In this document: positions 34,001-44,800 of the stretch, piece by piece
How the letters are laid out: each line of letters begins with the position of its first letter
How positions within the stretch are numbered: position 1 is the stretch's first letter
Assembly (NCBI RefSeq): GCF_032854445.1
Contig: NC_088302.1
Coordinates: forward strand, 25,803,788 to 25,867,787
Source: Liolophura sinensis
Taxonomy: Eukaryota; Mollusca; Polyplacophora; Chitonida; Chitonidae
Reading direction: 5' to 3'
Length of the DNA: 64,000 nucleotides
Notes under the pieces: generated by a model
What the model was told of the DNA's origin: nothing
The model's database searches: none
The model's input: the letters and a program-made list of their open reading frames with translations, nothing else
Translations under genes and position numbers: made by a program

Positions 34001-37000
34001 TTTAAGGCCATGCATATTAATTACTCACATATACGATGATGGTTAGTTTTACGGGAGAAGGAAACCCAAAACTACGACATAAACCATCGATCGGCTTTGA
34101 CAAGTTGCTGACGAGTTTCCCCGCTTATGACGTACATATATGCACACCATAAATTGGTGAAGACAAATGGCCATCAAAGAACCTAAATCTGCGCAAACTG
34201 TCCACAGCTTAATGTCGAAGGAGCCATAAAGTAAGAGAGCAGAGATATATACAAATTGCCTGTCCAAGGAAATGTTGAATAATTTCGAATTTAAAACATG
34301 TTTTTTTTGACCCATCCAATATATATATATGTATCACATCAATATAGTTTCAGGCAGGGGGAAAAAAGATATTATCTAGTGGAATAAAAGTAATCCACAA
34401 AGAAACAGATCTGGCTATCTTGTATTGCATGTAATGCGGCAACACCTTTTTTCAAAAACAGAAAAGTGTTCTCATCCTGATCAAGATAAACATTTCCAAA
34501 ATGGGGAGAGTAAAATCAGCTTGCGTATATCAGGAAAACGCCGTCCACTGTAGAAACACGTTTTCATTCCAGATATGTTAACTACCCACTAGGAGAGACT
34601 GGAAACACGTTCTTTGAGAACAGAGGATTTTCCACACAGTCTACGGTTTAATTCTCTTATGGTCAACCTACCATTGTTTGTGGTTCTCGGTTTAAGTCCA
34701 GCAGATTCACAACGGTTATGGCAACCACTGATTTATCGTCAAATTTCCATGGTTTATCGATGACAGCGGCGATGTGGTAGCGGACTTTTCCAATACCCCC
34801 TTCGAAGGAGGACGGGGCTGTTGACGGAATTTGAAACTGAAACGGATAGGTGTACCTTCCGGCCGGGTGCTCTGGATTATCTCCCCCTTGGTCTGGAGCT
34901 GATAAATTTAAGTCAGGCGCATTTTACATTATTGACGATTCCTTAGAAGATCAAATTATAAACGAAGTTTAAAAATATTCAAATTTTCCTGCCCATGTAA
35001 AAATGAGTTCAGAGAGTCATAGTGGCAATAGTTAATAAGACGTTTTCATTAGTAGTGTTTAGAAGTGAATCTAAAGAAAGTATTACGAGTGCCAAATAAT
35101 TCTGATCCATTTTCGGATGCAATAAATAAATACTGAAACGGCTTTCCATACACAATGATAAATTGCTTGGCCATTTCAAGTGTCGCCTTGGGCGGAATAC
35201 TCATAAATGACAAGCACATTTCGTTCACAATTTTAGCATCTGTGTGTTCTACATTACCTTTGCCGTAGAGTACAATGATCTGGTTGAGGTACACCTCGTG
35301 AGACCGGTAATGACGAGTATGACTGCGCCTGTTCTTTCCACTTCCTGTTGTGTGTCTTTCTGACCAATGAACATCCGCCCTTCCTGACATGTGAACTCGA
35401 AGCCCTTGGAACAAAGTACTTTATTGCCATTACATGTACTTAAATATTTAGTGATTTAGGAAGAGAAATGGATCGTTTTAACACAGAAGATTGGATCATA
35501 GACAGTCATGCCATACTCTGACACACTCCTGCCTAACTCTGAAAGATCATCACTGTCCAAGGGGAGGAACTGCAACTGTCGTAAGTTGTCTAATCAATGA
35601 CCAGTGAGGTCAAAGGCTCAAATCCAGTTCTCGCTGGTTTGACTGCTTTAATGGAGGTTCACACTTATATGTATGATCGATACTAAGTGAAGAAGTTACC
35701 CTTTTGCCTGAGGGTTGAACGACTTCCATTTGCATAGGCAAGACGCATTTTCATTGTCTAAATTCCGAGGAATTTACTGAAGATACGTTTGATGCATTGG
35801 ATGGGGTGGAAAGTCAGAATCATTTATGTATGGTTCCCGGCTCGGGGCATACCAAGCACAGCACTGATTGGTTAGTGCAAGGACTGGATGGTCCGGTGTC
35901 AGTATTATGTGACTGGATGAGTTGCCATGTCTGGTGTCTTCGGGCATGTCATTTCAGTGGCGGAATGGAACGCCACGAGAAGACACAGAGTATACACACA
36001 CACCCCGAATGACTCCTTGTCATATGACTTGAAAATTCGACGTTGAATCTAAGCATACATACATACATACATACAAACATACATAGACACATACATAACG
36101 CAAGATCCAAGATTACTGCTGGATCAACAAGGGCACTAAGCCAGAGCTGATTTATGGGGAGCATCTCTATTGCTGTGCAGTCTTGTGATATAACTGGGGG
36201 CCGGGATGGTGGCGAGGTCGGTGCGCGTACTGAGCCATTAAATTTACTTCAGTTTTTCAAAAACATTATCACACTTTTTTCATGAAATTTAGTTTTTGAA
36301 GACTACAGATAATTACGGTACTTAAATTATTATCCGAGGAAATAACACTGCTTTTCATATACCACATACTGGGGGGCCTCATTGGCCGAGGTGGTTAGTA
36401 CGTCAGCGCAATGACCCTGGAGCCTCTCACCAATGCGGTCGCCATGAGTTCAAGGCCAGCTCTTCTGCAGCCGTATGTGGGAAGATCTTACAGCAACCTG
36501 CGGATGTCGTGAGTTTCCCCAGAGATCTGCCCGGTTTCCTCCCACCATAACCCTGGCCGCCATCGTATAAGTGAAATACGGTCATGGATAGTTAATACTG
36601 GGCATTTGTCGAACTACTGTAAGTCATTAAAAGCAGTAGTCTACGGAGATGCCCACTTTTATTGAGATGTTTTAATTCTCTTTTGATTCGACGAGATTCC
36701 TCCGTAGCGTTAACCCTTTCTTGGTGCAAATCATGGAAGTATAAGTTCTACCAACATAGTGCAACAAATGTACGCCGACCGTTGCATACAAATGAGTATA
36801 CTTAACTACGTTTTAAGCAGGCGCCCTGAAGAGTCTGACACAAGCAGTTTTATAAAAATTATATATAGGAATTTGAATATTCATAGTTTGCAGTCGTTGT
36901 ATCTGATCTACGAATATCCGTGGTGTTAATTCATCCTTGAATTAACTGTATGTGTATTTACTTTGTGTAATTAACTAAGCCACGTTTTCAACAGGTGTTA

Positions 37001-38365
37001 TGGGAAATACAAGAGTTGGACTATTTTTAGAAATGGTAGGCTCCAGGTGTGAATACCAATACAGGTGAAGTGTGGTTATACAGAGTACGCATGAGTTATG
37101 TAAGACCAAGTACATGTGTACTACATACTGTTACTGTCTTCTCAAGCATGACCTGCGGAAAATGCACATGAACACTAGAACAAGAATTGAAAATCAAAAT
37201 TTTCTGTTACAAGGAAACAAAATGAGTAAGGTCCATGGAATGCAATATGTCCACAATGTCCATAAGGAAACTAAAACGTTGAAAACGAAATTAACTATAA
37301 ACATCTACGCTGGTACAAGATATATGTCACCGTCGACCCATGATACAAGATTGCAGTATACAGGGTAATGTAACCTTCTGTAATATGTAAAAAAAAAACA
37401 ATGTTAGCAATACTTCGCTAAATGTCTAAATACCCATATCTAGTCATGAGAAACTGCAAATACAGTTGGCTATTACTGCAATTTAGGAGACCTACTTTTC
37501 TTATTCTATGGAAGGGAATACTCAACGGAAGGCAATACTCAAACACTTGTTATGTCCAGTGAACGAGTACGTACATAACTCTGTTACGTTACGGTAATGT
37601 CATTATGTTTTTTTCCAAGTTTCTGGACGAAACTTAAATGGACATAAGGGAAGTGTAACCAGGGTGGAATTAATTCCAACATTGTATTTACTATGCCCCC
37701 TGAAATAATCTGGTAATGGTGTGTTACCCCACTGATAGGCAGGCCATGCACCTGATTTGGCTTGGACTAGTAGGCCTATTAATCTCACAGCTTGGGACGG
37801 CAGACGTTTTGATAACTAATCCCGTAACTTCCTGTCACCTACCTGTCTAGCAAGTCAGAGTTTCAGGTACTTGTCAGGTGAGTGAGAAAAGAGGTTCCCA
37901 TTAGATGTTTGATTTAGCATGAAACTGGGTACCTTAACTTGGTAAGGCAGATAGGAACTTACTGTCACATTAGTAGGTTACAGTACTCCTACACTGCAAA
38001 TCCAAGGTGTGTTATGGTTGGCATTAGGGGGCCTATCTCATGTCATTTAATCGGTTGTACTGAATGATCTTACTTTAATAAATTGTACACAGTTGTTGTT
38101 GCGTTACAAACACAGTCAGCTGGATTTATTTTGTGGTTATCGAGCCACATCCCCGCTAGCTCCCCCACATATTATGGATAGCGGCTCGGTGATAACATCA
38201 TAAATGCTAGATACTGTACTAATGGTGAACTACCTTAGGCCTACCTCTCATTCTCATGCTCTCCTCTAAATCCACAACCACGTGACCCTGCACCACTTGA
38301 CCGCTGAAGAAAACGGAGCTTTGAGACGACGTAACAACCACTGATAACTCTCGTAGCTTAGGCAT
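30847..38365 (-). CDS. Arrestin-domain-containing protein (alpha-arrestin, ARRDC family), complete
   Basis: Adaptor protein with an arrestin fold that recruits HECT ubiquitin ligases to membrane receptors. Seven exons in gene order: 38245-38365, 35258-35404, 34672-34898, 33313-33495, 32057-32239, 31379-31559, 30847-31043. They total 1239 bases, an in-frame 412 residues, close to the usual length of vertebrate ARRDC2-4. The arrestin N domain (residues 1-165) opens with MPKLRELSVVVTSS and VFFSGQVVQGHVVVDLEE. The arrestin C domain (about 166-345) carries CCLCCESGPITASFKLNRQG and KGEIPPGGTETW. The C-terminal tail has one PPSY (PPxY, WW-domain ligand). A second PPxY, common in vertebrate paralogues, is not seen. 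The fourth intron uses a GC donor. The gene converges on the cyclase. Which ARRDC paralogue it is cannot be decided by eye. Confidence 0.93.
31379..31559 (-). CDS. Alpha-arrestin exon 6
   Basis: Encodes the last strands of the C domain (FDLTVALEIIVGSIPHW), then a Pro/Gln-rich linker. Donor GTAAGA; ends phase 1. Confidence 0.93.
32057..32239 (-). CDS. Alpha-arrestin exon 5
   Basis: 61 codons in phase 0: KACRKTRRVVRELQRLRKGE then GGTETWSGE and LQGCNIIDIEYYIV, typical of arrestin C domains. Donor GTGAGA. Confidence 0.94.
33313..33495 (-). CDS. Alpha-arrestin exon 4, followed by a GC donor
   Basis: 61 codons in phase 0: TLCCLCCESGPITASFKLNR then GYVPGEHIPCFAEI, the start of the arrestin C domain. 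The coding match ends at Gln (CAG) and is followed by GCAAGA, a GC-AG intron. No GT fits the frame at this point. Confidence 0.9.
33687..33789 (-). mobile_element. SINE family 1, 5'-truncated, with target-site duplication
   Basis: About 100 bases of tail (TTCACTTGTACGACGGCGGC). It is flanked by a 12-base direct repeat AAAATCTGTAAT (33675-33686 and 33790-33801). Inserted in an alpha-arrestin intron in the sense direction of that gene. Confidence 0.88.
34672..34898 (-). CDS. Alpha-arrestin exon 3
   Basis: 75 codons: GRYTYPFQFQIPSTAPSSFE then GKVRYHIAAVIDKPWKFDD, the central strands of the arrestin N domain (P-F-x-F-x-I-P; G-x-x-R-Y-x-I). Acceptor TTATCAG, donor GTAGGT. Confidence 0.95.
35258..35404 (-). 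CDS. Alpha-arrestin exon 2
   Basis: Encodes GLRVHMSGRADVHWSERHTT then a basic stretch and LNQIIVLYGK. G-x-A-x-V-x-W is the arrestin N-domain signature. Phase 1 both ends; donor GTAATG. Confidence 0.94.
35790..35965. repeat. Probable interspersed repeat
   Basis: GGACTGGATGGTCCGGTGTC followed by AGTATTATGTGACTGGATGA resembles a repeat I associate with mollusc genomes. It is present once here, so the call rests on memory only. Confidence 0.3.
36056..36105. repeat. (ACAT)n microsatellite
   Basis: Run of CATA/ACAT tetranucleotides. Confidence 0.9.
36371..36585 (+). mobile_element. SINE family 1, near full-length, diverged
   Basis: Head GGCCTCATTGGCCGAGGTGG, B box CATGAGTTCAAGGCC, body CAACCTGCGGATGTCG, ending GCCGCCATCGTATAAGTGAA. 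It lies in the first intron of the alpha-arrestin gene, antisense to it. Confidence 0.85.
38245..38365 (-). CDS. Alpha-arrestin exon 1 (start codon exon)
   Basis: Start chosen at ATG 38363-38365 because the protein then begins MPKLRELSVVV, right before the first arrestin strand, as in the family. The frame stays open for another 141 codons upstream to 38788, so a longer N-terminus cannot be excluded. Donor GTAGGC; ends phase 1. Confidence 0.88.
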
Positions 38366-38974
38366 GACTGCAGTCGGTGGCTCTCTTACAATAACACGGT
38401 AGGTTGTACCGCTATATGCCTGCTTCGTAGAGTTCTGTGTACGCAGATATTTTGGTACACACCAGACTTCGTTTATGCCGTTATATCGGTGTGTGAAGAT
38501 TCCGTTAAATGCGAAACTTGTACCGGTTCTTTGTGGGACTTGAAGAGTCAGTCCTATGTATGTAGAGATGCTTTTAGACACGTTTTTAACTGGACTTGGA
38601 CAGTTCTCCGTGCGTAGAGATTCCGATGGATGGCGTGGTTTAGGAGACTTCCACGGTGCCCTGTCGCGGCTGTCATGAAGTTTAATGTCGTTGTCAATAT
38701 ACAAAAGTGCATTGCGAAAGGTACGTCTTGCGACAGCCAGATCTTGTGTAGTTGACAGGTCCCTGAAGCTTGCTGGGACACGTCGCACTTAGTGCATGAC
38801 CTGGCCCAAAGTCATTCTACACTCCACAGGTAAATATATTAACAACTGCGAGCATGGGCCACATGGGGTGAACAGCGTACGTCCTCGATCGATAGAGCAC
38901 AGAATTACCCGACCAATTTACTAGAGTCAAAAGGCATGTGCGAGACTCTCTCCTTGTGAGGGAATAAATGCCTG

Positions 38975-39470
38975 GGGTAGTTGCCAGATGATTAGTGAGA
39001 CTACATGTATGTGCGTTCGTTTGCCAGTTGATTAGTGTGACTACATGTATGTGCGTTAGTTTGCCAGTTGATTAGTGAGACTACATGTAGGCCTGTGTGC
39101 GTTAGTTTGCCAGTTGATTAGTGAGACTACATGTATGTGCGTTAGTTTGCCAGTTGATTAGTGAGACCTACATGTATGTGCGTTCGTTTGCCAGTTGATT
39201 AGTGTGACTACATGTATGTGCGTTAGTTTGCCAGTTGATTAGTGAGACTACATGTATGTGCGTTAGTTTGCCAGTTGATTAGTGAGACTACATGTATGTG
39301 CGTTAGTTTGCCAGTTGATTAGTGAGACTGCATGTATGTGCGTTAGTTTGCCAGTTGATTAGTGAGACTGCATGTATGTGCGTTAGTTTGCCAGTTGATT
39401 AGTGAGACTACATGTATGTGCGTTAGTTTGCCAGTTGATTAGTGAGACTACATACATGTTCGTTAGTTTG
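38975..39470. repeat. 40-base minisatellite, about 12 copies
   Basis: Unit AGTTTGCCAGTTGATTAGTG then AGACTACATGTATGTGCGTT. Homogeneous, so recent. It begins about 600 bases upstream of the alpha-arrestin start codon. Confidence 0.95.
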
Positions 39471-40283
39471 CCCCTTCCCATCATCCCTCCCATGATGCTC
39501 CTACCTGTCTCCACCATCCGAAGTTTTGATCTATGTATTTATAACAAAATGGTATTATAACAAAGGGCACTTTATCGTTGAGCTGCAGATTTTACAAAGA
39601 TTTATATTTACAAAAACAAGGAAACAAAATTTTAAATCTGTACTTTGTACAGCATATGTTTCATTGGTAAGGAACAGTTATCAAACCCTTTTTAATTTTG
39701 TTCACAAACCTAGTGTTTGTTGAAGACTGTCCGTTGACAAATACTCTGACGATGTATACGCATTTTTGGGGGTGGTGGGGAGGATCTTTTTCTTGGGTCC
39801 TTTGTAATACTCATTGTATTAATATTTCATATATGATCATATAGATATTATGTTCCGTTTAGCCAGAGAGATGCCTTACCGTAACGACATTGTTATGCCG
39901 CCATGTGGCTCAAACATCATATCAAATACATGCAATTCAATTTTATTTGTTCACAATATTGTTTCGAGGTAATCCTAAGATTTTAAAGAACCGTATTTTT
40001 TTTTTACGGTTTTTCAGATACCGGATGTCTATATTCTGGTTCTCATTGCCTGTAAGACTATTTGTAACACTACAACATGAACGTATTAATCTTATCAATG
40101 CAGATATAATCTTTTAGGCACTGGTAAGAGGACTAAACGTGTGTATTGTGTTGGTAACGATGGTGTTTTATATGCAAACGTACATACATTGTATTTATAA
40201 GTAAATACCAAAGCAAATATTTTTATGTCAAAACACATGTTATGCACATTAATTTTCTCCAGAAATGTATATCTATATGTGTA

Positions 40284-40471
40284 TTTATTTATTGATTCGA
40301 TTGGTTCTACGCCCTACTCAAAAATATCTCACTTATACGACGACGGGGGAAACTCGGAAGACCTCACGTACGGCCGGCTGTACTTGTACTCTTTGCGACC
40401 GCATTGATGAGAGGCTCCTGGGTCATTGCGCCGCATTCACCGGCTAACCTCTTGGCCACGGAGGCCCGCTG
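40284..40471 (-). mobile_element. SINE family 1 with internal deletion and target-site duplication
   Basis: Has both the tail (CACTTATACGACGACG) and the tRNA-like head (minus strand: GGGCCTCCGTGGCCAAGAGG), with most of the body between them missing. A short direct repeat TATGTGTA flanks it (40276-40283 and 40472-40479). Confidence 0.82.
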
Positions 40472-41585
40472 TATGTGTAGGCCTGCCCTCAACGTTTGTA
40501 TAGGAGAGCCATCACCGTTAAGTCCATAGCGTTGCCATACAACGACTGTTGTCTATATCTGTTTATTTGCTGTAGACAAGTGATATAAGAAGTAGGCCAC
40601 TGAACACTTCAGTCGAAACACACACGCACATGCATCATGCAGACGTTGCCGCGTGTTCGTTGTGCGCAACGCTTGAAGGTAAAGTAGAAAATTGTCTAGT
40701 CGGCTGTTAAGATAAGGACCATACAAGTACAACCAAAAATGACAAACCAGCAATATTAGTAAGACTATAAAATAAAAATCCGTAACGTATGCAGTTGTCA
40801 ACATCTCAAGTGACTGATTTCATTTCAACCACAAATCTGAGCTTATTAATTATTAACGTATAAACTGTACTCCAACAACTCAACCTTAGCTAATCTATTT
40901 GGACTACACTGGGTATAATATCTAATTTGTTTCAATTAGAGTCCGGTATATTTGAAATATGATTTAATAAAATCAGCTGATTTACTTCGCATTGAAGTTG
41001 AACCGGACACCTTTCTAGTAAATCATAATTTCGCGTTTATCTGGTTATTTGTTTTTCTGTATTTGTGTGTCCATATTTGTATTTCTATGTTTTATAAGGA
41101 GACACTGGCTTTGACAGCCATGCGTTCGTCAGCGGCAACTCCTTCCTCCGCCAGTATGGCGCCCAAATCTATACGTCACAAGTGCGGAAGTGCGTCAGTG
41201 CCCAAAGGCCGCTGGTTTATCGTTGTTAGTCTGGTCTTCTTCACCTATAAAACTGACGGCCATCGTACAAATGAAAAATTCTGGATCGTGGTGTTATATA
41301 AGAATTATATAAGTAAATATCGATAGATAATAGATATTTTAGTTTTTACTAACACATAGGGCATATTAAGCGTTCTGCAGACTAAGTCTGAAATGAATAA
41401 GTCTGAATTCCAGACGTAAGAAAAGTTGAATAATATTCTGACACCTGAATATGATAATGATGCTGCATTTATTAATATACCGTGGATTCTCATATGCCAC
41501 ATGTGATGAATATTTTTGGGATGAACAAAATATTTATCAGTAAATTTATATCTCCATATTTATTGTTAATGCATTTCAGTAGTTT

Positions 41586-41825
41586 TCACATGCAATTATA
41601 CACGCAGACACTGGAGCGTGATATGCCCTCGTTCACCCAGCACGTTCTCCTTCCATCACCATAGCGACCGATGTGAATGTGTTCCCCTGATGTACACGTC
41701 ATCGATCCGTGCCAAATCACCTGGAAGTCGGTGTCTAAGATGCCACTGGACCTGAGGCGGTCAAAGATTGCCTTGCCGGAGTCCCAACCGTCAAGCCAAA
41801 AGTCGGCAGCACGTCCAACGTCGTG
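41586..41825 (-). CDS. M15 peptidase last exon (zinc site, stop)
   Basis: 79 codons and TGA. It starts HDVGRAADFWLDGWDSGKAI, which completes the SxHxxGxAxD zinc motif begun in the previous exon. FQVIWHGSMTCTSGEHIHIG then supplies the ExxH motif. Single copy, outside the duplication. Its acceptor (TTCAG) is directly preceded by a minisatellite intron that is open in the same frame. Confidence 0.88.
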   Translation of the reverse strand, partial: HDVGRAADFWLDGWDSGKAIFDRLRSSGILDTDFQVIWHGSMTCTSGEHIHIGRYGDGRRTCWVNEGISRSSVCVYNCM

Positions 41826-44800
41826 CTGAATGGAAACAAAGTAGCAGATCAATAGACAAAAAACAAACAATTGCTTATAAATCAGTAAACAATAAACAAA
41901 AACAAACAATTGCTTATAAACCAGTAAACAATAGACAATAACAAACAATTGCTTATAAATCAGTAAACAAGAGGCAATAACAAACAATTGCTTATAAATC
42001 AGTAAACAATAGATACTAACAAACAATTGCTTATAAATCAGTAAACAAGAGGCAATAACAAACAATTGCTTATAAATCAGTAAACAAGAGGCAATAACAA
42101 ACAATTGCTTATAAATCAGTAAACAATAGACAATAACAAACAACTGCTTATAAATCAGTAAACAATAGACAATAACAAACAATTGCTTATAAATCAGTAA
42201 ACAATAGACAATAACAAACAATTGCTTCTAAATATGAATGCATTTGCAGATTAATTCAAAGAACTAAGACCACTAGAGAGTCGGATGTTTTGAAAACGTT
42301 TTGTATATTCGCTTATAAAAAAAATCAACCTGCGGATGGTCGTAGGTATGCCCCAGGCTCTGCCCGGTTTCCTCCCACCATAATGCTGGCCGCCGTCGTA
42401 TAAGTGAAATATTCTTGAGTACGACGTAAAACACCAATCAAATAAATAAATAAATATAAAAAAATTTAGTGAAAAATCTGATATTTATTGAACTTTTGCG
42501 CTTCCTTTGCCTTTAAATCAAATAGTCCTAACTAAGTTAATCAACTCACATGAGAATGTCCGTTTCCGTTTCTGTCCCCGCTGGTGACCCAAAGCCTTGT
42601 GCCGAAATAATCAGCGATTTCGTGTAGCTTTTGTTTTACAATAGCGTCAGAGACATGCTTTCCCCGGAAGTCAACTGTGCCAAGTCCACTGCCAATTGCT
42701 GGAGACATATTGAAATGACGATTAACATAAAAAAATCTTCGAGGTCTTTCTTTACCTTAAAATGTTCATTTATTCACCAGGTAATGTTTCATACATGTAG
42801 ATGTTTGAAAGTACCGGTATGAATATCGAAGTACATGCAAGGGTAAAAAAGAATTGAACGCAAGAAATACCGGGGGGAAAAAAGCCGCCTTACTCTGTAG
42901 GTCACGTCGGTTATTGTAATTCAATATTCAACACTCTTGGGCTAGAAATGAGCTAATGGGAAACTTCCAGCAACTACTGCTAGTCTATAAGTATTTAAAA
43001 GCTGCTTTCGTTGCTAAACATGGTCGCGGCGTGTCTATCCTTACATGTTTTGTTTGTTTATTTTATTAGTGTTTTATGCCGCACTTAGGAACATTTCAAT
43101 TATACAAAGGCCACCAGCATTATTTAGGAAACCCACAACCACCCGCACGTGGCTGGAGACCTTCCCACAAACCACTGGAGAGGATGTCCATCTCTTCCTG
43201 TGTGGAATAGACGCAGATAATGTGCCATTGCCCGATGCAGTGCTATGGAGGACGAAGGACGACGATCACTGGGCAGCACAAACACAATGTAGTCTCCCCA
43301 AGATATCTTTGATGAATTGCCGATCATGAAAGAGATATATATAAATCTGGTGATCCTTCCTTTTAACCAGGTGAGATGAGGTAAAACTTTCTTTCTGGTA
43401 AAGTAAATCAGACATATAAAACATGTGAAAACACCAGCCGCAGTGACTTGTCACGCCATAGATTGGAACGCATATACGTAATTTTACGTTTATAGATACT
43501 TACTCTCTTAATTTCGTTGCTGACCTCTTGTCTTTTAGTAATATTGCGTGGGGCACACGTCGAAACGTTCATAAGTAACTTACCAGTGGTTTAACAAATG
43601 TACTCCAATTTTTTCCATCCATAAAATCTACAGGCCATCGTACAGGTGAGAAATCCATGCCCATGTCGTCACCATGAATCATTAACCAACAATGTCATCG
43701 AAATGAACCATGAACCAGTAATTTCATCACAATGAATCATGCACCAATGATGTTATCGCAATGAGTCACTAATCAGCAATGCCGACCCCTGTAAACGACG
43801 CTTGCACATTTAGATAACTAAATATTGACATGAAATGTGATATGTATCACCTCGAAATGGACAATATTCCTACCTTATTACGTCGACTGGTAAAGAAAAA
43901 CGCTGATTAAATCTACAGTTTCCTCATACATTTCAGTAAGTCAAATATATTGTTACCATTAAATAATAAACAAATAACTACGTACAACAATGGTGCGCAG
44001 TCTGAGAAGCGAAGGCCTTCCCATCAATCCATCTTTTCTGCAGAACAATCGAGACGATACGGTTTTCATAAACATACAGGACAAAGCATACATACAGATC
44101 TATTAACTATGGCATATTATAAGAACATAAATAAAACACTGATTGTCGAATGAACGGCTGTTTTACACAAAACCCTTAAGCTTTTGGGAAACAATCGACG
44201 TTTATTTTAAAGTCTTGGATACCCTGTATACCCAGTTATGATATCGCCTAAAACATAATTAAGTTCTAATTGATCGATTGCATGAACGATACAACTACTG
44301 CCCGATCGATAAATTGACAAATGATTTACATACCTAGTGTGGCAAAAAATGAAAAACACATCATAAACAATTTAGTATGGTGCGCCCATAGTCGCGGTGA
44401 AGACGTGAAGAATTCATCCATAGATTAATAAGCCCTTCCTACTAAGTGAACCAGTAATGTCATCGCAATGAATCATGAACCAGTAATGTCGTCACAATGA
44501 ATCGTGGACCAGTAATATCCTCGCAATGAATTATGAACTGGCAATGCTATCGCGGTGGATCATGAACCAGTATTGCCATCGCAATGAATCATGAACTAGT
44601 AATGCCATCGAAATGAATCAGGAACTTGTAATGCTATGGCAATGAATCATGAACCTGCAATGCCATGGCAATGCACCATTAACTACTTATGTAATCGCAA
44701 TGTATCATGAGCTAGTAATGCCATCGCAATGAATCATGAACCAGTAATGTCGTCACAATTAATCATGAACCAATAATGTCATAGCAATGAGTCATGAATC

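Larger units (their letters stand above)
38366..41585. other. Intergenic region between alpha-arrestin and M15 peptidase genes
   Basis: This is the 5' flank of the alpha-arrestin gene and the 3' flank of the peptidase gene (both minus strand). It holds a 40-base minisatellite (38975-39470) and an internally deleted SINE (40284-40471). No other coding exon is recognised, and the alpha-arrestin promoter should be here. Confidence 0.6.

Noticed and set aside
40952-41326. 124-codon plus-strand open frame
   Set aside because: Overlaps a fragment resembling SINE tail sequence, with low-complexity hydrophobic content and no family resemblance.
41826-42221. Long N-terminal extension of the peptidase last exon
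   Set aside because: The open frame is the 39-base array. A good acceptor (TTCAG) with phase 0 joins the exon cleanly to 42550. Kept only as a finding about intron retention.
42688-42698. Acceptor at 42699 for the peptidase catalytic exon
   Set aside because: It would need the preceding exon to end in phase 1. The exon found (43584-43627) ends in phase 2 and fits an acceptor ten bases further, restoring a conserved Cys. Not fully excluded.
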